DNA from: Ilumatobacteraceae bacterium
GTDB taxonomy: Bacteria; Actinomycetota; Acidimicrobiia; Acidimicrobiales; Ilumatobacteraceae
Direction of reading: 5' to 3'
NCBI GenBank assembly: GCA_025463305.1
Contig: JAOBWK010000031.1
Span: forward strand, 1 to 50,193
DNA length: 50,193 nucleotides
The stretch's first letter is position 1. Every line of letters starts with the position of its first letter. The notes beneath the pieces are model-generated. The model was given only the letters and a program-made list of their open reading frames with translations. It searched no databases and was not told where the DNA came from. Position numbers and translations under genes: made by a program. Of the stretch, positions 44,014 through 50,193 are shown one piece after another.

Positions 44014-45164
44014 AGTCCGGGCTTCTCCGTCTCGAGGCCGAGGAGCACCTGGGCCGCATCGATGTAGGTCTTCTCGCTGATGAACGCGTGCTGCGTGCCG
44101 GTGTAGATGTCGCGGAAGGCCCGCTCCAGCCGGCTGCCGTTGCGGATGGCCGTGGTGCCGGCCGCGAGGTGGGCGAACTGGGCGATCTCGCGCGAGGCCT
44201 CGGTGGCGTAGGTGGCGGCGATGCGCATGTCGGCGCGCAGCTGCACCGTCAACTCCTCGCCGAGCAGCACGGCCTCCTCCGCCGCGGTGAACGCCTCGAC
44301 CACGCCGGCGCGTGCGGCCCGCCACATGCCCGTGTGGTGGGCGAAGTTGCGCTGGAAGATCGGGCGTCGGGCCAGGGTCTCCATGTCGGACATGCGCGAC
44401 TTGGTGAGCGACAGCTCGGCGACGTCGTCGAGCATGCTCTTCGCCACACCGAGCGCCCAGGCCGCGTGTCCGGCCGCCGTGATGGCCATCAGGCCGAGCT
44501 TGAACAGCGGGCCCTCGCCTCGGTACGGGTCGCGGCGGAACAGGCCGAAGCACCGGTGCGCCGGCACGAACGCGTCGGTGACGGCGTAGTCGTAGCTGCC
44601 CGTGCCGCGCAGGCCCTGGACGTTCCAGTTGTCGAGGAACGCGACGTCGTCGCGATGCACGAACGCGGCCTGCAGATCGAACACCATCTCGCCGTTCACC
44701 TTGGGCATGAACCCGCAGGCGACGTACTCGGAGTGCCCGGTCCCGGAGCCGAAGTTCCAGCTGCCCGTGATCCGGTAGCCGCCGTCGACCTGTTCGCCGA
44801 CACCGTTCGGGAAGAACTGCCCGCCGGCCGTGACCCGCCGGCTCGGATCGCCGAACATCTCGTCGAACCCGGCGTCGGGCAGGTATGCCGACGCCGCGAA
44901 CGTGGACGGGAAGTTGGCGATGCCGATCCAGCCGAGCGAGCCGTCCTGCCAGGCCAGCTCGATCCAGGTGTCGATGACCTCGAGGAACGACGGCTGCGTG
45001 CCGCCGGCCTCGGGGGCGTTCATGAACGTCATCAAGCCCGAGTCCCAGAGCGCATCGACCATCCGGTCGGACATCGTGCGCCCCGACTCGCTGGCGGATG
45101 CCTCCGCTGCCGTGACGTCGCGGAGACCCTTCGCGGCGCTCACACCATCCAACACCGTCTGCAT
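44010..45164 (-). CDS. Acyl-CoA dehydrogenase-fold flavin monooxygenase (group D-like)
   Basis: A 384-aa protein with acyl-CoA dehydrogenase architecture. ITGSWNFGSGTGHSEYVACG and LRGTGSYDYAV match the HsaA/group D two-component monooxygenases, which use reduced flavin to hydroxylate a substrate, more closely than true acyl-CoA dehydrogenases. A separate flavin reductase is not in the window. The ATG at 45164 is preceded by GAAGGTGG on the minus strand. Coupled to the possible oxygenase gene downstream. Substrate unknown. Confidence 0.72.
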   Translation of the reverse strand: MQTVLDGVSAAKGLRDVTAAEASASESGRTMSDRMVDALWDSGLMTFMNAPEAGGTQPSFLEVIDTWIELAWQDGSLGWIGIANFPSTFAASAYLPDAGFDEMFGDPSRRVTAGGQFFPNGVGEQVDGGYRITGSWNFGSGTGHSEYVACGFMPKVNGEMVFDLQAAFVHRDDVAFLDNWNVQGLRGTGSYDYAVTDAFVPAHRCFGLFRRDPYRGEGPLFKLGLMAITAAGHAAWALGVAKSMLDDVAELSLTKSRMSDMETLARRPIFQRNFAHHTGMWRAARAGVVEAFTAAEEAVLLGEELTVQLRADMRIAATYATEASREIAQFAHLAAGTTAIRNGSRLERAFRDIYTGTQHAFISEKTYIDAAQVLLGLETEKPGL

Positions 45165-45227
45165 GTCGTGCCACCTTCGAGGTCGTTCCGGCCGGTTCCC
45201 GCACCGTACCGAAGATCGCTCCGATGG

Positions 45228-46151
45228 TCACTGGCGGAAGTAGTGGCCCTCGTCGAGATCGTCGAGGAGGCCGGCGTGCGTCGGCTTCCAGCCCAGCAGT
45301 TCCTGCGTCTTCACGCTCGACGCCGGGCTGTCCATCCCGATGAAGCCGGCGAGCCAAGTGAAGTGGCCGGCGTCTTCGGGGGCGATCGAGACGAGCGGGA
45401 CATCGAGGTGCTTCGCGAACACCGCGGCGACGTCGCGGATCGCGACGCCTTCGTCGGCGGCACCGTGCAGGGTCGAGCCGGCCGGTGCGTGCTCGACGGC
45501 GAGGCGGAACAGGCGGGCCGCGTCGAGGCGATGTGCTGCCGGCCAACGGTTCGAGCCGTCGCCGATGTATCCGGCCTTGCCCGTCGTGCGGGCGATCTCG
45601 ACGAGGGTCGACATGAAGCCGTTGTCCCCGTCGCCGTGGATGGTGGGGGCGAGGCGCACGATCGAGGACCGCACCCCGCGGTCGGCGAGCGAGAGCACGA
45701 GCTCGGCGGTGGCGTGGCGGGTCGCCGGGCCGGCGGCGTGCCCAGCGAGGACCGGACCGGCGTCGTGGCCGTCGTCCTCGGTCGACACGTGACCGGGCTT
45801 CAGACCGAGCAGGCCCGAGGCGATCACCAGCGGTCGGTCGGAGCCGGCGAGGGCGTCACCGAAGACCTCGACCGCACGCCGGTCGGCGTCGGCGGCGCCG
45901 AGGAAGTCGCCGGTGAACGCCAGGTCGTGCTTGAACGCGAGGTGCATCACGCCGTCGGATGCCTCGGCGGCCGTGCGCAGCGTGTCGAGGTCGTCGAGCG
46001 AACCGGCGAGCGCCTCGGCCCCGGCGGCAGTGAGGGCGGCGGCGGAGTCGTCGGAGCGGGCCAGGCCGACGACCTGATGGCCGGCGGCCAGGAGCTCGGG
46101 AACGACGGCGGAGCCGATCCATCCGGATGCACCGGTGAGGAAGAGACGCAT
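45228..46151 (-). CDS. NAD-dependent epimerase/dehydratase-like atypical SDR
   Basis: A 307-aa extended or atypical SDR. The N-terminal MRLFLTGASGWIGSAVV has the GxxGxxG motif (Gly7, Gly10, Gly13). The catalytic YxxxK of true epimerases is missing; the equivalent region reads ATRHATAELVL. The ATG at 46151 has GGAGG eight bases upstream. Upstream lie two palindromic operators, so its expression is probably tightly repressed. Reductase acting on an unidentified substrate. Confidence 0.8.
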   Translation of the reverse strand: MRLFLTGASGWIGSAVVPELLAAGHQVVGLARSDDSAAALTAAGAEALAGSLDDLDTLRTAAEASDGVMHLAFKHDLAFTGDFLGAADADRRAVEVFGDALAGSDRPLVIASGLLGLKPGHVSTEDDGHDAGPVLAGHAAGPATRHATAELVLSLADRGVRSSIVRLAPTIHGDGDNGFMSTLVEIARTTGKAGYIGDGSNRWPAAHRLDAARLFRLAVEHAPAGSTLHGAADEGVAIRDVAAVFAKHLDVPLVSIAPEDAGHFTWLAGFIGMDSPASSVKTQELLGWKPTHAGLLDDLDEGHYFRQ

Positions 46152-46189
46152 GGTGATGACCTCCAAGGGTCGATCGACGGCTGACCATC

Positions 46190-46208
46190 GATGTCAGTTG
46201 CTGACATC
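46190..46208. promoter_or_regulatory. Palindromic operator 1 upstream of the epimerase-like gene
   Basis: GATGTCAG-TTG-CTGACATC is a perfect 8-bp inverted repeat with a 3-bp centre. It lies 39 bp upstream of the ATG at 46151 and downstream of the -10-like box. Confidence 0.7.
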
Positions 46209-46214
46209 ACTGTA
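46209..46214 (-). promoter_or_regulatory. Candidate extended -10 box between the operators
   Basis: Minus-strand TGC-TACAGT is an extended -10-like element placed exactly between the two palindromes. A repressor on either operator would cover it. Confidence 0.4.
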
Positions 46215-46220
46215 GCACTC

Positions 46221-46239
46221 GATGTCAGCAACTGACATC
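46221..46239. promoter_or_regulatory. Palindromic operator 2 upstream of the epimerase-like gene
   Basis: GATGTCAG-CAA-CTGACATC is the reverse complement of operator 1, centred 31 bp from it (about three helical turns). The pair resembles TetR- or MarR-type double operators. No regulator gene is next to it in the window. Confidence 0.7.
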
Positions 46240-46278
46240 ACAAGCGCGCATCATCGCGAGGTCGGATCCCGAAGTGGT

Positions 46279-48849
46279 TCAGGTCCCCGTCGTCGGCACG
46301 TAGCTGTGGACGCGGATGATCAGGTGCGCGACGAGTGCCGTCCAGCCGGTCTGGTGATCAGCGCCGAGGCCGGCACCGGTGTCGCCGTGGAAGTACTCGT
46401 GGAACAGCGCCGCGCCATCGGCGTTCGGCGTGATCAGCGAGATCAGCCGCCGGGACAGGTCGAGCGACACCTCGGCGAGCGTGACGTGGTTCCCCGAGCC
46501 GGTCGGCAGCTCGACGGTGTAGTCGTCGCCGAGGAAGTGGTGGTAGCGGATCAGCGCCTCGATGACGAGCACGTTGATCGGGAACCACACCGGCCCACGC
46601 CAGTTCGAGTTGCCGCCGAACAGCCCGGTGCGGGATTCGCCGGGTTCGTAGTCGACCCGGTACTGGGTGCCGCCGAGGGCGAGCAGGTACGGATGATCGA
46701 GGTGCTCGCGCGACATGCTGCGGATGCCGTGCGGCGAGAGGAACTTGTCCTCGGCGAGCATGCTCTCGAGCAATCGGCCGAGCCGCTGCGGGCCGACGAC
46801 GGAGAGCAGCCGCTGTCCGACGCGTCCCGGCGTGAACGTGTGCGACACGACCTGCATGTAGGCGGGGCGGTGCTCCTCGAACCAGCGCATGTGCAACGCG
46901 AAGTTGGCGAGCCGGTGGCGGAGGTCGTCGGACAGCACCGTGACCGCGGTCAGCGGGATCAGCCCCACCATCGAGCGGTAGCGCAGGGCGAGGCCCGAGC
47001 CGTCGGCGAAGTGGAGCATGTCGTGGAAGAAGCCGTCGTCCTCCTGCCACAGGGTCTCGGCCGCCGTCGCGATGTAGGTGAAGTGCTCGAAGAACTTGGT
47101 GGCGACGTCCTCGTACGCGGGATCGTGGTCGGCGAGGGTGAGCGCGATCGCGAGCATGTCGAGGCAGTACTTGGCCATCCATGCCGTGCCGTCGGCCTGC
47201 TCGAGCACGCCTCCACCCGGCACCGGCGAGCTGCGGTCGAACAGCCCGATGTTGTCGAGGCCGAGGAACCCGCCCTCGAAGACGTTGTTGCCCTCGGTGT
47301 CCATCCGGTTGACGCACCTGGTGAAGTTGAGCAGGAGCTTGTGGAACACGCGGGCGAGGAAGACGTGGTCGGTGCTGCCGTCGATCTCGAACACCTGCAG
47401 CGCGGCCCACGCGTGGACCGGTGGGTTGGCGTCGCTGAAGTTCCACTCGTACGCGGGCAGGTTGCCGTTGGGGTGCTGGTACCACTCGCGGCACAGCAGG
47501 ATCAGCTGGGTCTTGGCGAAGTCGGGATCGAGGTGGGCGAGCGCCACCGCATGGAACGCGATGTCCCACGATGCGAACCACGGGTACTCCCACGTGTCGG
47601 GCATCGACATGATGTCGGCCGCGTCGAAGTGGCGCCACGTCGCGTTGCGCCCGCCGAGGCGCTCCTTGGGTGGTGGCCACTGATCGCCGGCCAGCCAGCG
47701 CTCGACGTTGAAGTGGTAGAGCTGCTTGCACCACAGCAGGCCGGCGAACGCCTGACGCATGACCGTCACCTCGGTTGGCGAGGCGGTGGCGGGCGTGAGC
47801 GATGCGTAGAACTCGTCGGCCTCGGCACGTCGTTCGGCCACCACGGCAGCGGCGTCGACGGTGGCGGCCTCGGCGGCGCTGAGCACGACGGTGAAGGTCT
47901 GCGACGCGCCGGGCTCGAGCTTCACCTCGTGGTGGAACGCGGCCTTCGTGCCGCTGAGCGCGGGGTTGACCGTGCCGGCGCCCGACACGACGTGGTCGTT
48001 GATCCCGTCCTTCGGGTACTGCGGGCCTGGATCGCCGTAGAGCAGGCGGGTGTTGGTGTCGTTGTCGCAGAACAGCGCCGGCGCGGCGGGCTCGCTGCGC
48101 ACGACGAAGCGCCCGAAGTCGGTGTGCACGCCGTGGATGGTGTCCTGGTCGGCGGTTGGATCGACGCCTTCGTCGAGGAGCGGGTCGCGGCAGAACAGCT
48201 GCGGGCGGCTGGCGTCGTTGCCCCACGACCACGTGTTGCGGAACCACACTGTCGGCAGCACGTGCAGCGTCGCAGGCGCCGGACCGTCGTTGCGGACGGT
48301 GATCTGCATGACGACCGAATCGGCGTCGGGCTTGGCGTGCTCGACCTCGACGTTCCACGAGCCGGCGTCGAACGCCGTGGTGTCGGCGATCTCGTACTCG
48401 TCGTCGAGCCGGCCACGGTTGTGGTTGGTGGCGCGCAGGTCGTCGTACGGGAACGCCGACTGCGGATAGCGGTAGCGCCAGCGGGTGGCGCTGTGCGTCG
48501 GTGTGTTGTCGAGGAACCACCACTGCTCCTTGACGTCCTCGCCGTGGTTGCCCTCGGTGGAGCTGAGGCCGAACAGGCGCTCCTTCAGCATGGGGTCGTT
48601 GCCGTTCCACAGCGCGAGCGCGAGGCACACGATCTGGTGCTCGTCGCTCCAGCCGGCCAGGCCGTCCTCGCTCCAGCGGTAGGCGCGTGACCGGGCGTGC
48701 TCGTACGGGAAGTACGTCCACGCATCACCGTCTTGGCTGTAGTCCTCGCGGACGGTTCCCCACGCGCGCTCGGCGAGGTACGTGCCCCAGCGCTTCCATC
48801 CGGCGGACTGCGGCGCGGCGAGACGATCGGCCTCCGCGCCGGTGGTCAC
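46279..48849 (-). CDS. MGH1/GH63-like glucosidase
   Basis: An 856-aa protein related to mannosyl-oligosaccharide glucosidase/GH63 enzymes. The N-terminal half is beta-rich (residues to about 340). The C-terminal (alpha/alpha)6 barrel has [18 protein letters not shown] split by later blocks [33 protein letters not shown] and the terminal [13 protein letters not shown]. No signal peptide, so it acts in the cytosol. The GTG at 48849 is 10 bp downstream of the ppgK stop, so glucose it releases could be phosphorylated by PPGK. The true substrate, perhaps a glucosylated compatible solute or glycerate, is unknown. Confidence 0.85.
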   Translation of the reverse strand: MTTGAEADRLAAPQSAGWKRWGTYLAERAWGTVREDYSQDGDAWTYFPYEHARSRAYRWSEDGLAGWSDEHQIVCLALALWNGNDPMLKERLFGLSSTEGNHGEDVKEQWWFLDNTPTHSATRWRYRYPQSAFPYDDLRATNHNRGRLDDEYEIADTTAFDAGSWNVEVEHAKPDADSVVMQITVRNDGPAPATLHVLPTVWFRNTWSWGNDASRPQLFCRDPLLDEGVDPTADQDTIHGVHTDFGRFVVRSEPAAPALFCDNDTNTRLLYGDPGPQYPKDGINDHVVSGAGTVNPALSGTKAAFHHEVKLEPGASQTFTVVLSAAEAATVDAAAVVAERRAEADEFYASLTPATASPTEVTVMRQAFAGLLWCKQLYHFNVERWLAGDQWPPPKERLGGRNATWRHFDAADIMSMPDTWEYPWFASWDIAFHAVALAHLDPDFAKTQLILLCREWYQHPNGNLPAYEWNFSDANPPVHAWAALQVFEIDGSTDHVFLARVFHKLLLNFTRCVNRMDTEGNNVFEGGFLGLDNIGLFDRSSPVPGGGVLEQADGTAWMAKYCLDMLAIALTLADHDPAYEDVATKFFEHFTYIATAAETLWQEDDGFFHDMLHFADGSGLALRYRSMVGLIPLTAVTVLSDDLRHRLANFALHMRWFEEHRPAYMQVVSHTFTPGRVGQRLLSVVGPQRLGRLLESMLAEDKFLSPHGIRSMSREHLDHPYLLALGGTQYRVDYEPGESRTGLFGGNSNWRGPVWFPINVLVIEALIRYHHFLGDDYTVELPTGSGNHVTLAEVSLDLSRRLISLITPNADGAALFHEYFHGDTGAGLGADHQTGWTALVAHLIIRVHSYVPTTGT

Positions 48850-48859
48850 GTCGGTTCGC

Positions 48860-49609
48860 TCACGCGCCGAGCGACAGCGCCGCGCCGACGATGCCCGCCT
48901 CGTTCTCGAACTTGGCGGCCACGAGCTCGGCCCGGGTGTCGAGGTACGGGAAGAACTTGTCGGCCTTCTTCGACACGCCGCCGCCGATGATGATCAGGTC
49001 GGGCCACAGCAGCGCGTCGACGTGGTCGAGGTAGTCGTCGACCTTGCCGGCCCACTTCTTCCACGACTCCTCCTTCTGGTCCCGCACGCGCGCGCTCGCC
49101 TGATCTTCGGCATCCTTTCCGTTCATCTCGAGGTGTCCGAGCTCGGTGTTCGGGAGCAGCACGCCGTCGTTGAACAGCGCGAAGCCGATGCCGGTGCCGA
49201 GCGTGACCATCACCACGACGCCCTTGCGGCCCTTGCCCGCACCGAACGTCATCTCGGCGATGCCCGCCGCATCGGCGTCGTTGAGCACCGACACCGGGTT
49301 GCCCGTCGCCTTGGTGAACAGCGCGGACGCGTCGGTGTTGATCCAGCTCTTGTCGATGTTGGCCGCGGTGAGGATCACGCCGCTCTTGACGACGCCCGGC
49401 ATGGTGGCGCCGATGGGGCCCTTCCAGTCGAAGTGCTTGGCGACCTGGCCGACGACGTCGGCGACGGCCTCCGGCGTGGCCGGCTGGGGCGTGTCGATGC
49501 GGAAGCGCTCGGCGAGCAGCGTCCCCTTCTTCACGTCGACCGGCGCACCCTTGATCCCGGTGCCGCCGATGTCGATCCCCAACCGGTGCGCAGGCAATGT
49601 GTTCGTCAT
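48860..49609 (-). CDS. ppgK: Polyphosphate glucokinase (ROK family)
   Basis: PPGK phosphorylates glucose with polyphosphate or ATP. The 249-aa protein has the phosphate motif [11 protein letters not shown], the catalytic [13 protein letters not shown] (Asp of NDAD), [24 protein letters not shown] and a C-terminal [14 protein letters not shown]. These match actinobacterial PPGKs closely. The ATG at 49609 has minus-strand TAATGT seven bases upstream, whose TAA is the stop codon of the preceding gene; the transcript is probably leaderless. Forms a unit with the glucosidase downstream. Confidence 0.95.
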   Translation of the reverse strand: MTNTLPAHRLGIDIGGTGIKGAPVDVKKGTLLAERFRIDTPQPATPEAVADVVGQVAKHFDWKGPIGATMPGVVKSGVILTAANIDKSWINTDASALFTKATGNPVSVLNDADAAGIAEMTFGAGKGRKGVVVMVTLGTGIGFALFNDGVLLPNTELGHLEMNGKDAEDQASARVRDQKEESWKKWAGKVDDYLDHVDALLWPDLIIIGGGVSKKADKFFPYLDTRAELVAAKFENEAGIVGAALSLGA

Positions 49610-49616
49610 GCGCGTC

Positions 49617-49622
49617 ACATTA
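49617..49622 (-). promoter_or_regulatory. -10 box for ppgK inside the preceding stop codon
   Basis: Minus-strand TAATGT ends 7 nt before the ATG at 49609. Its first three bases are the TAA stop of the acyl-CoA dehydrogenase gene. Confidence 0.5.
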
Positions 49623-50193
49623 GATGGGCAGGTCACCGGTGGCGTATCGGGTCGTGCCGTTGTCCGTGAACGCCTTGATCGTGTTCTCGGCGATGCGCAT
49701 CTGGTGGATCTCGTCGGCGCCGTCGGCGAAGCGCGCCCAGCGAGCGTGCTGCATCATGTTCGCCAGCGGCGTGTCCGTGGAGTAGCCGAGCGCGCCGTGC
49801 ACCTGGATCGCGCGGTCGATGATCCGGTTGAGGCTGTTGGCGACGAAGTGCTTGGCCATCGAGACCTCGGTGCGGAAGTCGTCGCCGCGGTCGATCTTGT
49901 AGGCGGCGTGCAGCACCATCAGCTTGCACTGGTACAGCTCCATCGCGCTGTCGGCGATGAGCCACTGCACGCCCTGCTTCTCGGCGAGGTAGCTGCCATG
50001 GCTGTACCGCTTGAGCGAGCGGTCGACCATCATGTCCAGCGCGGTCTCGGCCTGCGCGATCCATCGCATACAGTGCGCCAGCCTGGCCGGCCCGAGCCGG
50101 TACTGGCCGAGCCTGTGGCCGTTGCCGCGACCACCCAGGATCTGGCTGTCGTGCACGCGCAGGTCCTCGATGACGATCTCGCTGTGGCCGCCG
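49620..50193 (-). CDS. Acyl-CoA dehydrogenase, C-terminal part (5' end outside window)
   Basis: The frame stays open to the window edge: [12 protein letters not shown] leads into [17 protein letters not shown], the end of the middle beta-domain. The C-terminal helical domain follows ([45 protein letters not shown]). At the usual YEG(T) position the sequence is DGADEIH, the form common in long-chain and mycobacterial-type members with a shifted catalytic residue. About 190 residues are visible. Only 10 bp separate its stop from the ppgK start. Confidence 0.92.
   Translation of the reverse strand, partial: GGHSEIVIEDLRVHDSQILGGRGNGHRLGQYRLGPARLAHCMRWIAQAETALDMMVDRSLKRYSHGSYLAEKQGVQWLIADSAMELYQCKLMVLHAAYKIDRGDDFRTEVSMAKHFVANSLNRIIDRAIQVHGALGYSTDTPLANMMQHARWARFADGADEIHQMRIAENTIKAFTDNGTTRYATGDLPI

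Noticed and set aside
46222..48690. 822-codon open frame on the plus strand, antisense to the glucosidase gene
   Set aside because: It is a GC-rich shadow of a well-supported minus-strand gene, with Arg/Gly/Val-biased composition and no domains.

Overview
This is a GC-rich stretch of chromosome that reads as a high-GC Gram-positive (Actinomycetota), possibly an Acidimicrobiia relative. The placement is an inference from gene content: a CarD-type RNA polymerase regulator, a polyphosphate glucokinase, a DsbA-like protein of the mycothiol-linked Rv2466c type, a polysaccharide export set without an outer-membrane Wza, and many starts that look leaderless. No rRNA, tRNA, CRISPR array or insertion sequence was found.

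Layout. (1) 1-4347: translation and RNA-modification block, with infB (5' end outside the window), a DsbA-like gene, rbfA and truB. (2) 4392-30388: a 26-kb cell-surface and exopolysaccharide island. It carries a small LPVTG surface protein, a Wzb-type phosphatase divergent from a DUF4012 membrane protein, an aminoacyl-carrier-protein cassette (acpS, carrier protein, acyl-CoA-dehydrogenase-like flavoprotein, amino acid:carrier protein ligase, DUF1839, GH2), two glycosyltransferases and a flippase, another glycosyltransferase, a GH71-like glucanase, an acetyltransferase/glycosyltransferase/Wzy polymerase/hydrolase operon, a LytR_C protein, a Wzz-Wzc fusion kinase and a WbaP-type initiating transferase. 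(3) 30472-34610: housekeeping genes ribF, an EamA transporter, murI, rph and rdgB. The usual truB-ribF neighbourhood is therefore split by the island. (4) 34614-38259: a PNPOx-like gene interlocked head-to-head with a MocR regulator, a D-threonine-aldolase-like enzyme, and carD. (5) 38309-46151: small-molecule metabolism, with a GlnA-like ligase, SDR, PLP decarboxylase, beta-hydroxyacid dehydrogenase, a flavin monooxygenase-like plus possible oxygenase pair, and an epimerase-like gene behind a double palindromic operator. (6) 46279-50193: a large MGH1/GH63-like glucosidase, ppgK, and the 3' part of an acyl-CoA dehydrogenase running off the window.

How the parts work together. The island encodes most steps of Wzx/Wzy-dependent polysaccharide synthesis: priming (WbaP), four glycosyltransferases, acetylation, flipping, polymerisation, length control by tyrosine kinase and phosphatase, and trimming by glycosidases. 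Embedded in it is a rarely described route that charges an amino acid onto a carrier protein. I infer that it may supply an amino-acid-derived decoration for the glycan, but nothing in the sequence proves the acceptor.

Two regulatory themes recur. Eleven start codons lie 6-8 nt downstream of a TAnnnT box, which suggests leaderless transcripts. The divergent EPS promoter region carries two 7-4-7 direct-repeat boxes, one facing each operon.
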